A stretch of DNA of 64,000 nucleotides from Henriciella sp. (lineage in GTDB: Bacteria; Pseudomonadota; Alphaproteobacteria; Caulobacterales; Hyphomonadaceae): assembly GCA_030066975.1 (NCBI GenBank), contig JASJAO010000004.1, forward strand, positions 406,795 through 470,794, written 5' to 3'. The translations under genes and the position numbers were made by a program. This document shows, one piece after another, positions 28,563-38,618 of this stretch; positions within the stretch are counted from its first letter, which is position 1; every line of letters starts with the position of its first letter. The notes beneath the pieces are model-generated. The model had not been told where the DNA came from and made no database searches. It saw only the letters and a program-made list of their open reading frames with translations.

Positions 28563-29189
28563 ATGAGACATGTCGATATCTGGTCTGGCCTCGACAAGTT
28601 GGCGGCCCGGCACAATCTGTCCTCCTCGGGCCTGGCAAAACTGGCCGGACTCGACGCCACGGCGTTCAACAAGTCGAAACGCGCGGCGAAAGACGGCCGT
28701 CCGCGTTGGCCCTCGACAGAGAGTATTTCCAGAGCGCTGCAGGCGGTCGGGGCAAGTTTCGATGAGTTCGCTGCTTTGGTCGAAGGCAACACATCCGCAC
28801 GCATGACAGCGCCGCTGATCGGCATGGCGCAGGCTGGCTCGGATGGCTTTTTCGATGATGCGGGTTTTCCTTGCGATACCGGCTGGGAGGAGGTCGAGTT
28901 TCCCGGCGCCAGCCGTGCTGAAGGGGCCTATGCGCTGGAGATTAGCGGCAACAGTATGGAGCCTGCCTATCGCGAGGGGGACCGAATTGTCGTCTCGCCG
29001 ACCGAAGAAGTGCGCCGCGGAGATCGTGTTGTGGTCAAGACCCGCAAAGGCGAAGTGATGGCCAAAGTGCTGAACCAGCGCAGTGACACGGCGGTGGAAC
29101 TGCTCTCACTTAATCCTGAACATCCGCCCCGGGTGCTCAATCCGGCTGATATTGCCTGGATTGCTCGCATTCTTTGGGTCAGTCAGTAA
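28563..29189 (+). CDS. S24-family HTH repressor (LexA/CI-like)
   Basis: A 208-residue regulator: an N-terminal HTH (about 5-75, SSSGLAKLAGLDATAFNKS) and a C-terminal S24 peptidase fold. The catalytic Ser131 is in SGNSMEP and Lys168 in GEVMAKVL; the self-cleavage site would be Ala91-Gly92 in AQAGSDG. It may respond to DNA damage by RecA-aided self-cleavage. ATG 28563 has AAAGGGG just upstream. Its targets are unknown, apart from the nearby palindrome. It stands before a LysR gene. Confidence 0.9.
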   Translation: MRHVDIWSGLDKLAARHNLSSSGLAKLAGLDATAFNKSKRAAKDGRPRWPSTESISRALQAVGASFDEFAALVEGNTSARMTAPLIGMAQAGSDGFFDDAGFPCDTGWEEVEFPGASRAEGAYALEISGNSMEPAYREGDRIVVSPTEEVRRGDRVVVKTRKGEVMAKVLNQRSDTAVELLSLNPEHPPRVLNPADIAWIARILWVSQ

Positions 29190-29255
29190 GTCAACACTCT
29201 TTAAAAACGAATTGGACTTGCATCTTCCCCTTTGGGTGTGGAAGGACTTCTCACT

Positions 29256-30161
29256 ATGGATTGGGACAAGTTGAAGTCATTTCATGCGGCTGCAGAAGCA
29301 GGCAGTTTGACGGCGGCGGGCGAACGGCTGGGAATTTCGCAGTCGGCGGTCTCCCGTCAGATTGCCGCGCTGGAAGAGCAACTCGGCGTGTCTCTGTTTC
29401 AGCGCCATGCGCGCGGCCTCGTGCTCACCGATTCCGGTCATACACTGCATCGCTCAACTGTTGAAATGGCAAGTGCCGCGCAAGGCGCAACGGCGGCCCT
29501 GAAAGATCAGCAGGATGTGCCTCAGGGCGAACTGACCGTCACAGCCCCTGTCGCGTTCGGGTCCAACTGGCTGATCCCGAGATTGGGGGTTTTTGCCAGC
29601 CAGCACGAGGATATGCGGATCAATCTCCTGCTTGATGACGGGGAGAATTATGACTTGCTCAAACTGGAGGCCGAATGTGCCATCCGACTCTGGGCGGCTG
29701 ACAAGGCCGATCTGATCCAGCGGAAACTCGCCACCGTCGGCACCAATCTCTACGCTTCGCCGGATTATCTCGCCAAGCATGGGGTGCCGATGACCCCGCA
29801 GGATCTCGATAATCACCGCATCATTGCGTATGGCGACACCAATTCTCCGATCAATGCCATGTCCTTTGCTGAGCGGGTCGGGCGTGATGATATTCGACCG
29901 CGTCATGCGGCGCTGACCGTGAACAATGTATCTGCGATGTTGCGCGCAACCGAAGCGGGACTGGGGATCGCTGATCTGCCCGACTATATGGTGGGAACCA
30001 CGCGAAATCTGGAACGGGTATTGATTGATTATACCGGCCCCAGCTTCGATCTTTACTTCATATATCCCAGCGATTTGAAGCGCTCCAAGCGCGTTTCGGC
30101 ATTCCGGGATTTCCTGACTCAGGAAGTTGATGCCTTCCGGCGATCATCTGGGCGAACATAA
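29256..30161 (+). CDS. LysR-family transcriptional regulator
   Basis: A 301-residue regulator with an N-terminal winged HTH (MDWDKLKSFHAAAEAGSLTA, then SQSAVSRQIAALEEQLG) and a periplasmic-binding-like effector domain. ATG 29256 gives the standard LysR start; a TTG 24 bases upstream is in frame. The target genes are not obvious: the neighbours are the S24 repressor and, downstream, a possible small RNA. Ligand unknown. Confidence 0.92.
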   Translation: MDWDKLKSFHAAAEAGSLTAAGERLGISQSAVSRQIAALEEQLGVSLFQRHARGLVLTDSGHTLHRSTVEMASAAQGATAALKDQQDVPQGELTVTAPVAFGSNWLIPRLGVFASQHEDMRINLLLDDGENYDLLKLEAECAIRLWAADKADLIQRKLATVGTNLYASPDYLAKHGVPMTPQDLDNHRIIAYGDTNSPINAMSFAERVGRDDIRPRHAALTVNNVSAMLRATEAGLGIADLPDYMVGTTRNLERVLIDYTGPSFDLYFIYPSDLKRSKRVSAFRDFLTQEVDAFRRSSGRT

Positions 30162-30258
30162 AGTTCAAATCTTACAACGACATGCAGATTTGCATGCCGA
30201 CATTGAACAGATGCATGTTGAAATTTTCCGAGGGAGGCCCATATCTCCGCCTCGTCGT

Positions 30259-30366
30259 GGTTCTGGACGCAATCCGATCTCTAACTCGATTGGACGTTTC
30301 CTCCCAAAGAACAGAACCGAACTTTAAGCCCGGCTGCACTTTTGCAGCCGGGCCTTTCTTTTTTTT
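30259..30366 (+). ncRNA. Candidate small RNA with exposed CCTCCC and strong terminator
   Basis: After the LysR stop, about 160 bases lead to a strong terminator without a convincing gene. GGTTCTG (30259-30265) pairs with CAGAACC (30312-30318), enclosing a CAATC/GATTG hairpin (30270-30292) and leaving single-stranded GACGTTTCCTCCCAAAG, an anti-Shine-Dalgarno-like motif of the kind found in alphaproteobacterial trans-acting sRNAs. It may instead be the structured 3' end of the LysR mRNA. The 5' end is not determined. Confidence 0.4.
30328..30366 (+). terminator. Rho-independent terminator
   Basis: GCCCGGCTGCA (30328-30338) and its exact complement (30343-30353) form an 11-bp stem with a 4-base loop, followed by CTTTCTTTTTTTT. 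It is the clearest intrinsic terminator in the window. It ends the plus-strand transcript of LysR and/or the candidate sRNA, and its T-tract touches the stop codon of convergent ttcA. Confidence 0.92.
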
Positions 30367-31240
30367 AGAATGGGACTCCATCGTCGCTTTGACCCTCGCC
30401 GCCGGCGACAAGCCCGGCAAAGTCGAACAGGGCGCTGTCGTGTAAATGGCTGGGGCGGACCGTGGTGAGGGCCTTGGCCATGACTTGACGCACGCCAGGT
30501 TTCTTCCGTTCCCAGTCGTTTAGCATCTGCTTCATCGCCACGCGCTGCAAGCCATCCTGTGATCCGCAAAGGTTGCATGGAATGATTGGAAACTGCATCG
30601 CTTCAGAGAATTTCTCCAGATCGTCTTCGGCGCAGGTGATGAGCGGACGATAGACCATGATATCACCGTCATCATTGAGCAGTTTCGGTGGCATCGCGGC
30701 CAGCCGCCCACCATGGATCAGGTTCATCATGAACGTTTCAAGCGCGTCATCGCGGTGATGCCCCAGCACAATCGCCTCGCAGCCTTCTTCGCGGGCGATG
30801 CGATAAAGAATACCGCGTCTCAGCCGCGAGCAGAGCGCACAGAAGGTCCGGTCTGCCGATATCTTCTCGGTGACAATCGAATAGGTGTCTTCTGTCTCGA
30901 TCCGATACGGAACACCGATCTGTTCCAGCCAATCGGGCAAGACGTGCTTTGGAAAGCCGGGCTGCTCCTGATCCAGATTGCAGGCCAGCAAGTCGACAGG
31001 CAGAGCCCCTTGCCATTGCAGGTCCAGCAGCACACTCAGCAAGCCATAGGAATCCTTGCCACCTGAAAGACAGATCAACCATTTCGGCCGGTGTTCAGCA
31101 CTTCGATCCACCAGGCCGTAAGTATCGATGACTTGGAGAGCGTTACGGGCCAAGCGTTTGCGCAGTTTCTTGAAGCTGACGCTTTTCGGCACATCCGCAA
31201 AGATCGGCGGCACAGAAGAGAAAGATGCGGTATCGGCCAT
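30365..31240 (-). CDS. ttcA: tRNA 2-thiocytidine(32) synthetase TtcA
   Basis: Thiolates C32 in tRNA using ATP and an iron-sulfur cluster. The 291-residue protein has the PP-loop SGGKDS at residues 59-64 and two CxxC motifs, Cys134-Cys137 (CALC) and Cys222-Cys225 (CNLC), as in the TtcA/TtuA family. [16 protein letters not shown] is also typical. The C-terminal tail of about 45 residues is longer than needed for the core. Confidence 0.94.
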   Translation of the reverse strand: MADTASFSSVPPIFADVPKSVSFKKLRKRLARNALQVIDTYGLVDRSAEHRPKWLICLSGGKDSYGLLSVLLDLQWQGALPVDLLACNLDQEQPGFPKHVLPDWLEQIGVPYRIETEDTYSIVTEKISADRTFCALCSRLRRGILYRIAREEGCEAIVLGHHRDDALETFMMNLIHGGRLAAMPPKLLNDDGDIMVYRPLITCAEDDLEKFSEAMQFPIIPCNLCGSQDGLQRVAMKQMLNDWERKKPGVRQVMAKALTTVRPSHLHDSALFDFAGLVAGGEGQSDDGVPF

Positions 31241-31305
31241 GGACGGAGCTATGACACGGCGAATGCTATGACAACAAGCGCTTTTGCAGGCGGCCCAATC
31301 GCGAT

Positions 31306-31800
31306 CTACGCCGCCTTTTTCCGCTTGCCATGCTTCCTTCGATTATCGATCCGCTCGCGTTTCGGTGTACTGTTCGAGCCGGACGGGCGATCATTGAGGC
31401 TGTAATACTGCTTCGCGCTCATCCAACCGCGCGACAGTTTTTTATGCCTTGGGGCATCTTCGGAGTTTCGTGGCACGAGCATATCGTTCAGCTTCGGCTT
31501 GTACTGCCGGATCAGGTCTTCTTCGATCTTCTGACGTTTGCTTTCAGATCGAATGCAGAGATAGTGCCGCTCTGAGGCGCCTTTCTTTCGTGCGTCTGGC
31601 CAGCGTTCGTGATCAGTCAGCCGTCCCTGCAGATTGGACGCCTTGCCGATATAGACCGGCGAAAGGAAGAAGAAACACGTCCGCCGGACCATGACATAGA
31701 TGCCGCCTGCATCGGGCAGCGCTTCGAGTGTCTTGGTGATCTTGAAGCGATAACGTCGGCTCGTTTCGCCGCGCCAGACATGCCAGCCATAAGGGATCAT
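31306..31800 (-). CDS. GIY-YIG nuclease-family protein
   Basis: A 164-residue protein with a GIY-YIG domain: GGIYVMVRR near residue 32 and [17 protein letters not shown] near 48 with the catalytic Arg, and [14 protein letters not shown] with the metal-binding Glu. The basic C-terminal tail ([19 protein letters not shown]) would bind nucleic acid. Role unknown. ATG 31800 is preceded by GGAG at 9 bases; a TTG upstream is the alternative. Confidence 0.82.
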   Translation of the reverse strand: MIPYGWHVWRGETSRRYRFKITKTLEALPDAGGIYVMVRRTCFFFLSPVYIGKASNLQGRLTDHERWPDARKKGASERHYLCIRSESKRQKIEEDLIRQYKPKLNDMLVPRNSEDAPRHKKLSRGWMSAKQYYSLNDRPSGSNSTPKRERIDNRRKHGKRKKAA

Positions 31801-31867
31801 CTGATCAGACTCCGTGAACCAATCGGTTAACAATAGGCTTGAATTTATTAACCAATTGCCAACGCGG

Positions 31868-32458
31868 TCAGGCCGCGTGCCTTGCTGCAGCCGCCTTGCG
31901 CACCGGCGCGAAGCTCATCCTGTGCTCCGGGCAGGGGCCAAGCCGGGCGAGCGCTTCAGAATGGGCCGCGGTGCCGTAGCCTTTGTGCTTGGCAAAACCA
32001 TAGTCCGGGTAGGCTTTGTCGAACTCCAGCAACAGCCGGTCGCGCGCCGTTTTGGCGAGGATGGACGCCGCCGAGATGCTCGGCTCTTTAAGATCGCCTT
32101 TCACAATGGCGCGTGCGGGCGCGCGAAGCGCTGACGGAACAGCGTTCCCGTCAATCAGGATTTCCGCCGGCTCGCTCCCAAGCGCGTCAATCGCCCGGCG
32201 CATCGCCAGAAACGTCGCCTCGCGGATATTGATCTCATCGATTTCTCGAGGGGAGGCATGGGCCACCGCCCAATACAGAGCTCCGGACTTGATCTCTTCC
32301 TCAAGGTCGAGACGTTTGTTTGCGCTCAGTTTCTTCGAATCTGTCAGACCAACAATCGGCTGGGCCGGATCAAGTATGACAGCGCCGGCGGTGACGGGTC
32401 CGGCCCATGGGCCACGTCCGGCCTCGTCTACGCCGCAGATCAGGGTTAGAGACTGCAT
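31868..32458 (-). CDS. rnhB: Ribonuclease HII
   Basis: Removes RNA from RNA-DNA hybrids and single ribonucleotides. The 196-residue protein begins CGVDEAGRGPWAGPVTAGAV, holding catalytic Asp and Glu, with ILIDGNAVP (Asp) and ASILAKTARDRLL further on. All expected catalytic carboxylates are visible. It is divergent from the next quinone reductase across 35 bases. Confidence 0.96.
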   Translation of the reverse strand: MQSLTLICGVDEAGRGPWAGPVTAGAVILDPAQPIVGLTDSKKLSANKRLDLEEEIKSGALYWAVAHASPREIDEINIREATFLAMRRAIDALGSEPAEILIDGNAVPSALRAPARAIVKGDLKEPSISAASILAKTARDRLLLEFDKAYPDYGFAKHKGYGTAAHSEALARLGPCPEHRMSFAPVRKAAAARHAA

Positions 32459-32493
32459 AGAGCTTCAAAACACTGATTCTCGGGAGATGGGCT

Positions 32494-33465
32494 ATGTCAG
32501 AAACCTATGTGATGCAGATCGAAAGAACCGGCGGGCCGGATGTATTGCAGAAACAGTCGCGGGATCCGGTCGCGCCCGCGCCGGGCCAGGCCTTGGTCCG
32601 CCAGGAGGCGATCGGCCTTAACTTTATCGATACCTATCACCGCTCGGGATTGTATCCGGTCTCGTTGCCCTTTGTTCCCGGATCGGAGGGCGCGGGCATT
32701 GTCGAAGCCGTGGGCGAGGGCGTCACACATCTCAGCGTTGGGGACCGGGTCGGCTATCTCGGCTCAGGCACCTATGCCACGCACTATACCGGCCCTGCAG
32801 CGACCATGCTGAAACTCCCTGACGGCATTAGCACGCAAACCGCCGCGGCGGTCCTGTTGAAGGGGCTCACGGCCTGGATGCTGCTGTTTGAAATCCGCCG
32901 GGCCGGGCCCGGTGATGCCGCGCTGGTCTGGGCACCGGTTGGGGGTGTCGGTTCGCTTCTGGTGCCGTGGGCGACCGCGATGGGCGTGCGCGTGATCGCG
33001 GTGACTTCCAGCGCCGACAAAGCCGCCAAGGCCAAAGCGCTCGGAGCCACTGATGTGGTCATGTCAGATGGCAATGTCGGCTCTGAGGTCCGCAACCTGA
33101 CTGGCGGGGAGGGCGTTGATGTCAGTTATGACAGTGTCGGCAAAGCCTCAGCCGCCGCATCCCTCGACAGCCTCAAACCGCGCGGCTGGTGGATCAGCTA
33201 TGGCAATGCATCCGGGGCTGTTGAGCCGCTATCGCCTGGGGTGCTTGCTCAAAAGGGGTCTCTGATCCTCACCCGGCCCAGCCTGTTTGCGTTCATTGGC
33301 ACCGGCGATGGCTTGAAACGGGGGTCCGCCGCGCTGTTCGGCGCGCTTAAAACCGGAGCGATCAAAGCCGATATCGGTCAGACTTTCGCCCTGTCTGACG
33401 TGGCAGACGCCCACCGCGCGATTGAAAGCGGTCAGACAGTCGGTGCAACGCTCATCCTACCGTAG
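32494..33465 (+). CDS. NADPH:quinone reductase (QOR-type)
   Basis: A 323-residue zinc-free medium-chain reductase, closest to E. coli QorA by motif: GLNFIDTYHRSGLYP, PFVPGSEGAGIVEAVGEGV, and the NADPH motif WAPVGGVGSLLVPWA. It reduces quinones one electron at a time in the family. GGGAG lies just before the ATG. Its last 9 bases overlap the convergent M23 gene. Confidence 0.9.
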   Translation: MSETYVMQIERTGGPDVLQKQSRDPVAPAPGQALVRQEAIGLNFIDTYHRSGLYPVSLPFVPGSEGAGIVEAVGEGVTHLSVGDRVGYLGSGTYATHYTGPAATMLKLPDGISTQTAAAVLLKGLTAWMLLFEIRRAGPGDAALVWAPVGGVGSLLVPWATAMGVRVIAVTSSADKAAKAKALGATDVVMSDGNVGSEVRNLTGGEGVDVSYDSVGKASAAASLDSLKPRGWWISYGNASGAVEPLSPGVLAQKGSLILTRPSLFAFIGTGDGLKRGSAALFGALKTGAIKADIGQTFALSDVADAHRAIESGQTVGATLILP

Positions 33466-34383
33466 TTGCGGCTCCAGCTCGAGCAGCAGGGCAGGATCGA
33501 TGTAGAAGTCGCCGCGCCGGTCTTCGCTGGAGGGATTTCGCCACTTCACCGCCCAGTGAAGGTGAGGGCCTGTTGTTCGCCCGGTATTGCCAGAGGCGCC
33601 GAGGCGTTCGCCGACGCGGACGTTTTGTCCAACCTCCACATCCACAACCGACATATGCATGAAGACAGAGACAAGTCCGTCGCCGTGATCGAGAAAGACG
33701 GTTCCCCCTTCATAATAAAGGTCTTCATCTCCCAGTGTGACGATGCCGTCAGCCGGAGCCACAATCTCGGTTCCGACCGGAACCGCCAGATCGAAGCCGC
33801 GATGGATTGAGGTCTTCTCGCAAGGCTCACCATCTTTGCCGACCCCGATATATTTTCGGGTGGGCCCAAACGGCGAGGAGGGAGGACCCTCGGCAGGCAG
33901 GATAAACCCGGTCGTCGCGCCGGGACCAGTTTCAAATCGCTTGAACGCGGCCTGTTTCTTGACCCAGCTGCGTCCGGCATGGTCTTTCTGAGCCTGCGTG
34001 CGGGCATCGACCTTGTCGCAATCAAAGCCCTCAATCACCCGGTAGGGGTCCTCGCGCGGTTCGATCGATGCTGTCAGAGACAAGGATGTGTCCTGCAAAG
34101 CGATGGTGAGCGCGTCACCCTCATGCTGTCTTATACCAATCGCAACGTGGCCATTCTCGCCAATTGTGACACTGCGGGCTTGCTTGCCATCCGATGGGGA
34201 CACATTGAGGACGCTGCCAGGCAGGCCAGTGCAGAGGAGAAGTCCACCTTGTTTGGCAATACCACTGCAATCGACATAGGCGAGTGGCGGCGCTGCAACT
34301 GTCTCCGCATTTTCCGCCAGGCCGTGGCCGGGCAGAGCCGTTGTCATCAGTGCTATCGCCCAAAACCGGCGCATACCGATCAT
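33457..34383 (-). CDS. M23-family peptidoglycan endopeptidase
   Basis: A 308-residue exported protein: signal peptide (about 1-23), an N-terminal beta domain of unknown role, then a LytM domain with His194 and Asp198 (HRGFD) and His274/His276 (HLHW). The zinc site is complete. It should act on periplasmic murein. The DUF2093 gene upstream overlaps it by 4 bases, so they are coexpressed. Confidence 0.9.
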   Translation of the reverse strand: MIGMRRFWAIALMTTALPGHGLAENAETVAAPPLAYVDCSGIAKQGGLLLCTGLPGSVLNVSPSDGKQARSVTIGENGHVAIGIRQHEGDALTIALQDTSLSLTASIEPREDPYRVIEGFDCDKVDARTQAQKDHAGRSWVKKQAAFKRFETGPGATTGFILPAEGPPSSPFGPTRKYIGVGKDGEPCEKTSIHRGFDLAVPVGTEIVAPADGIVTLGDEDLYYEGGTVFLDHGDGLVSVFMHMSVVDVEVGQNVRVGERLGASGNTGRTTGPHLHWAVKWRNPSSEDRRGDFYIDPALLLELEPQLR

Positions 34384-34589
34384 GCTTTGGGGACCATGCG
34401 AGTCGCTGCCGCTGCCGCGTCAACATAGGCTTCCTGCAAGTCGACACTCCAATAGCGCAGCGCAGCCAGCGGAATTTTTCGCCCGGTCACGGCGCAGAAC
34501 ACATAGTCACCCGGTTTGATGAGATCGAGGTTCGCATCAAGATAACGGACCTTGGCTTCGCCCGGCTGACGGTCATTGCGTTTCAACAT
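34380..34589 (-). CDS. DUF2093 protein
   Basis: A 69-residue protein with the DUF2093 pattern: VRYLDANLDLIKPGDYVFCAVTG, then IPLAALRYWSVDLQEAYVDA (quoted in parts). It occurs in most alphaproteobacteria and has no known function. The start at ATG 34589 gives the normal family length; longer in-frame sequence runs into the recA promoter region and is rejected. Confidence 0.85.
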   Translation of the reverse strand: MLKRNDRQPGEAKVRYLDANLDLIKPGDYVFCAVTGRKIPLAALRYWSVDLQEAYVDAAAAATRMVPKA

Positions 34590-34650
34590 GGTCCTAGCAT
34601 GCCTCAATTTGCGATGTGGGAAAAGACACAAATACTGTGAAAGTTTTTGC

Positions 34651-34668
34651 TTTGTTCTCGTGAACAAA
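34651..34668. promoter_or_regulatory. Perfect palindrome in the recA promoter region
   Basis: TTTGTTC-TCGT-GAACAAA is an 18-base inverted repeat with 7-bp arms, 75 bases before recA. Alphaproteobacterial SOS boxes are usually direct repeats GTTC-N7-GTTC; that form is absent, although GAAC-N7-GTAC (34662-34676) matches in seven of eight fixed positions. The palindrome could be the LexA site of this lineage or belong to another regulator of recA or of the divergent DUF2093 gene. Confidence 0.5.
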
Positions 34669-34742
34669 CGTGGTACATGGGATTTAACGGGTGGCTCGGG
34701 CCCAGCTTTACTGAGCAGGTTCTAGACGAAAGGGAACGACTC

Positions 34743-35834
34743 ATGGCCAAAGCCTCGCTACAATTGGTGGACAAGGAGTCCGGCGTGGATAAACAAAAAG
34801 CTCTCGAAACGGCGCTCTCGAACATTGAGCGATCTTTTGGCAAAGGGTCGGTGATGCGGCTCGGCGAAAAGACGTCGATGGATATTGAGTCCGTACCAAC
34901 CGGGTCACTTGGCCTTGATATAGCGCTTGGAATTGGCGGATTGCCAAAAGGCCGCGTGATCGAGATTTATGGACCGGAGAGTTCCGGTAAGACGACTTTG
35001 TCGCTGCATGTGATTGCAGAGGCCCAGAAGAATGGCGGTGTCTGTGCCTTTGTCGATGCCGAACACGCGCTTGACCCGGTCTATGCTGGGAAGTTGGGTG
35101 TTGATCTTGACGATCTTCTGGTCTCGCAGCCCGATACTGGCGAGCAGGCGCTGGAAATTGCCGACACGCTGGTGCGCTCTGGCGCGATTGATGTTCTGGT
35201 CATTGACTCGGTTGCGGCCCTTACCCCGCGCGCCGAGATTGAAGGCGAAATGGGCGACAGTCTGCCCGGTCTGCAGGCGCGTTTGATGAGCCAGGCGCTG
35301 CGCAAGCTCACAGGCTCAATTGCCAAATCAAATTGTATGGTTGTGTTTATCAACCAGATCCGGATGAAAATCGGCGTCATGTTTGGCAGCCCGGAAACCA
35401 CAACCGGCGGGAATGCGCTGAAATTCTATTCTTCTGTGCGTCTCGATATTCGCCGGATTGGGGCAATCAAGGACCGCGATGAAGTGGTCGGTAACCAGAC
35501 CCGCGTCAAAGTGGTCAAGAACAAGGTCGCCCCGCCTTTCCGCCAGGTTGAGTTCGATATCATTTACGGCGAAGGGATTTCCAAGACCGGGGAGCTGATC
35601 GACCTTGGCGTGAAATGCGAAGTGATTGAAAAGTCTGGCTCCTGGTATTCCTATGGCACAGAACGCATTGGTCAGGGACGCGAGAAAACGCGTCAGTTCC
35701 TGAAAGATCATCCGGCTATGGCCGATGAGATCGAGCTGGAGATTCGCAAACGCTCTGGCCTTCTTTCAGACGTCTTGCTGGCAGAAGGCGGCGGCCCGGC
35801 AGAAGACTCTCCTGATCAGGCTGAAGCGGGTTAA
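34743..35834 (+). CDS. recA: Recombinase RecA
   Basis: Strand-exchange protein for homologous recombination and SOS signalling. The 363-residue protein begins at the ATG preceded by AAGGGAA. Walker [10 protein letters not shown] is at residues 77-85, [13 protein letters not shown] holds Walker B, and the L1/L2 DNA-binding loops include [19 protein letters not shown] and [18 protein letters not shown]. Complete and unremarkable. An in-frame extension upstream is rejected because it crosses the promoter. Confidence 0.98.
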   Translation: MAKASLQLVDKESGVDKQKALETALSNIERSFGKGSVMRLGEKTSMDIESVPTGSLGLDIALGIGGLPKGRVIEIYGPESSGKTTLSLHVIAEAQKNGGVCAFVDAEHALDPVYAGKLGVDLDDLLVSQPDTGEQALEIADTLVRSGAIDVLVIDSVAALTPRAEIEGEMGDSLPGLQARLMSQALRKLTGSIAKSNCMVVFINQIRMKIGVMFGSPETTTGGNALKFYSSVRLDIRRIGAIKDRDEVVGNQTRVKVVKNKVAPPFRQVEFDIIYGEGISKTGELIDLGVKCEVIEKSGSWYSYGTERIGQGREKTRQFLKDHPAMADEIELEIRKRSGLLSDVLLAEGGGPAEDSPDQAEAG

Positions 35835-35949
35835 AACCGTTCACTGTCCAGTGCGCCGCACCCGTGACTTGGCGTGCTGGACAGATGGTCATATATCGGT
35901 CCCCTGATTGCAGAGTCTTAGATCAAGACCGGGGCTTAAAGGGATGACC

Positions 35950-38601
35950 ATGACGGGTGTGAATCAATTGCGCGAGGCGTTTCTGTCCTTCTTCGAAAGC
36001 CGGGGACATGTGCGCCGCGCGTCAGCCCCCCTTGTGCCAGAGAACGATCCGACACTCCTGTTTGTGAATGCCGGCATGGTGCCGTTCAAGAATATTTTCA
36101 CCGGGGCTGAAACGCCATTTGCAGACCGCGCCGTCACCTCCCAGAAATGCGTTCGGGCGGGCGGCAAGCACAATGATCTCGACAATGTCGGTTATACCGC
36201 GCGCCACCACACCTTCTTTGAAATGCTCGGCAATTTCTCGTTTGGAGACTATTTCAAGGACGATGCGATCGCCTTTGGCTGGGATCTTGTGACACGAGAA
36301 CTTGGACTGTCGAAAGATAAGCTGCTGGTCACGGTCTATTCCGAAGATGACGAGGCGGCCGCCATCTGGAAAAAAGTCGCTGGGCTGCCCGATGATCGGA
36401 TTATTCGCATCCCGACAACTGATAATTTCTGGTCCATGGGTGATACCGGACCGTGCGGCCCATGTTCAGAAATCTTCTATGATCATGGTGATCAGGTCTG
36501 GGGCGGACCTCCAGGGAGCCCGGAAGAAGACGGGGACCGGTTCATTGAAATCTGGAACCTGGTCTTCATGCAATTTGACCAACAAGCCGACGGCAGCCGG
36601 ATCAACCTCCCGAAGCCCTCGATCGATACCGGCATGGGGCTGGAGCGCATTGCCGCGGTTCTGCAAGGGGTCCACAACAATTACGAAATCGACCTGTTTG
36701 CAAATCTGATTGCGGCCGAGCAGGAGGTTTATGCCTGCAAACCAAACGCGGACGATATTGGCTCCTTTCGCGTGATCGCTGACCATCTACGAACCTCAGC
36801 TTTTCTGGTGGCCGATGGTGTGTCGCCGTCAAATGAAGGCCGCGGCTATGTGTTACGGCGGATCATGCGCCGCGCTATGCGTCACGCGCATATGCTTGGC
36901 GCGCGCGAACCGAGCATGCATAAACTGGTCGGAACGCTGGTTGAGGAAATGGGTGCAGCTTATCCCGAACTCGGACGCGCGCAGCCGGTGATCGAGCGGG
37001 CGCTTGAGGATGAAGAGGCCCGGTTTCAGCGCACACTTGGACGCGGCCTGTCATTGCTCGATGAGGCCAGTGCCGACTTCTCAGAAGGTGATGTCCTGCC
37101 CGGCGAAACGGCGTTCAAACTCTATGACACGTTCGGGTTTCCACTTGATTTGACGCAGGATATCCTGCGCGGGCGCGGCATGACCGTCGATGAAAGCGGC
37201 TTTGAAACGGCTATGCAGGCTCAAAAAGAAGGCTCGCGGTCAGGCGGCTTCAAATCCGGTGACGCATCGGTGTCAGATGTCTGGTTTCGGATCCGCGACC
37301 GTATCGGGGCTGTTTCATTCCACGGGTATGACACTCTTACCACATCCGCGACCTTGAAAGCTTTGGTCCTGGGCGGCGCGGAAACCAGCAGCGCCGCTGC
37401 GGGAGATCAGGTCGAACTGGTCTTCGATCAGACGCCCTTCTATGCCGAAAGCGGCGGTCAGGCCGGTGATCATGGCGACGTCCTGTCTGCGTCCGGCGCA
37501 CGCGTTCGGGTCCGCGATGTGGTCAAACAGGCTGGCGATCTGCACGTGCATTTGGGCGAGGTGATCGAAGGCACATTAAAACCCGGCGACGAAGCGGAAC
37601 TGCGCGTCGATGGCGGTCGCCGCACGCGTGTCATGGCCAATCACTCCGCGACCCACTTGCTGCATGCCGCTTTGCGCAGTGTGCTCGGCCCGCATGTCAC
37701 GCAGAAAGGGTCCCTGGTCGAGGAAGACCGGTTGCGGTTCGACTTCTCACACAGCGCGCCCGTGAACGCCGCGGAAATCGAGGCGATTGAGGACCAGGTG
37801 AACGCGGTCATCCGTCAGAACAATGCCGTGGACGTGGCGCTCAGCACGCCGGAAGAGGCGATTGAGGCCGGGGCACTCGCCCTGTTCGGAGAAAAGTATG
37901 GCGACGAAGTCCGCGTTCTGACCATGGGAGAAGCTCTGACAGAAGAGGCCGCACCCTACTCAGTTGAACTCTGCGGCGGCACCCATGTCGGGCGAACCGG
38001 AGACATCGCGGCCTTTGTCATCACCTCTGAAGGCGGCGTTTCAGCCGGGGTTCGCCGGATCGAGGCCGCCACGGGCGCAGAAGCGTTGGCGTTCCTGAGA
38101 GGCCGCGCGCAAGTCGCGCTCGATTTGTCCGATCAATTGAAAGTGCCGTTGAAAGACGTGCCGCGTAAAGTCGCCGGTCTGGTCGAAGAACGCCGTACGC
38201 TGGAACGTGAGCTCGCTGACACCAAGCGGGCGCTGGCCATGGCAGGTCAGGGCGGCGGCCCGTCCGGCCCGGAACAGATTGACGGGATCAATCTGATCGC
38301 GCGGGTTGCAGACGGGGTCGGCGGTAAGGATTTGCGGGCCCTGATTGACGAGGCGAAAGCGCAAATGGGCTCCGGCATCGCGGTTTTTGTCGGCGTAAAT
38401 GGCGGGAAGGCGGCGGTGGCTGTCGGGGTCAGCGATGATCTGACCGAGCGCTTTTCGGCGGTGGATCTGGTCAAGGTCGCCGCAGCTGAGGTCGGCGGCA
38501 AAGGTGGCGGTGGTCGCCCGGACATGGCCCAGGCGGGTGGACCGGATGGTTCAAAAGCCGAAGCCGCACTGGACGCTGTACGGGCGGCGCTTGCAGGCTA
38601 A
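35950..38601 (+). CDS. alaS: Alanyl-tRNA synthetase
   Basis: Class II synthetase. The 883-residue protein contains the N-terminal aminoacylation domain ([14 protein letters not shown], motif 2 with [13 protein letters not shown]), the editing domain with zinc-binding [12 protein letters not shown] and [12 protein letters not shown], and the C-terminal C-Ala domain. I use ATG 35950, with AAGGG 6 bases upstream; an ATG two codons earlier is close. It follows recA by 115 bases, a common order in alphaproteobacteria. Confidence 0.97.
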   Translation: MTGVNQLREAFLSFFESRGHVRRASAPLVPENDPTLLFVNAGMVPFKNIFTGAETPFADRAVTSQKCVRAGGKHNDLDNVGYTARHHTFFEMLGNFSFGDYFKDDAIAFGWDLVTRELGLSKDKLLVTVYSEDDEAAAIWKKVAGLPDDRIIRIPTTDNFWSMGDTGPCGPCSEIFYDHGDQVWGGPPGSPEEDGDRFIEIWNLVFMQFDQQADGSRINLPKPSIDTGMGLERIAAVLQGVHNNYEIDLFANLIAAEQEVYACKPNADDIGSFRVIADHLRTSAFLVADGVSPSNEGRGYVLRRIMRRAMRHAHMLGAREPSMHKLVGTLVEEMGAAYPELGRAQPVIERALEDEEARFQRTLGRGLSLLDEASADFSEGDVLPGETAFKLYDTFGFPLDLTQDILRGRGMTVDESGFETAMQAQKEGSRSGGFKSGDASVSDVWFRIRDRIGAVSFHGYDTLTTSATLKALVLGGAETSSAAAGDQVELVFDQTPFYAESGGQAGDHGDVLSASGARVRVRDVVKQAGDLHVHLGEVIEGTLKPGDEAELRVDGGRRTRVMANHSATHLLHAALRSVLGPHVTQKGSLVEEDRLRFDFSHSAPVNAAEIEAIEDQVNAVIRQNNAVDVALSTPEEAIEAGALALFGEKYGDEVRVLTMGEALTEEAAPYSVELCGGTHVGRTGDIAAFVITSEGGVSAGVRRIEAATGAEALAFLRGRAQVALDLSDQLKVPLKDVPRKVAGLVEERRTLERELADTKRALAMAGQGGGPSGPEQIDGINLIARVADGVGGKDLRALIDEAKAQMGSGIAVFVGVNGGKAAVAVGVSDDLTERFSAVDLVKVAAAEVGGKGGGGRPDMAQAGGPDGSKAEAALDAVRAALAG

Positions 38602-38618
38602 GCCGCTTCTGCGTCCCG

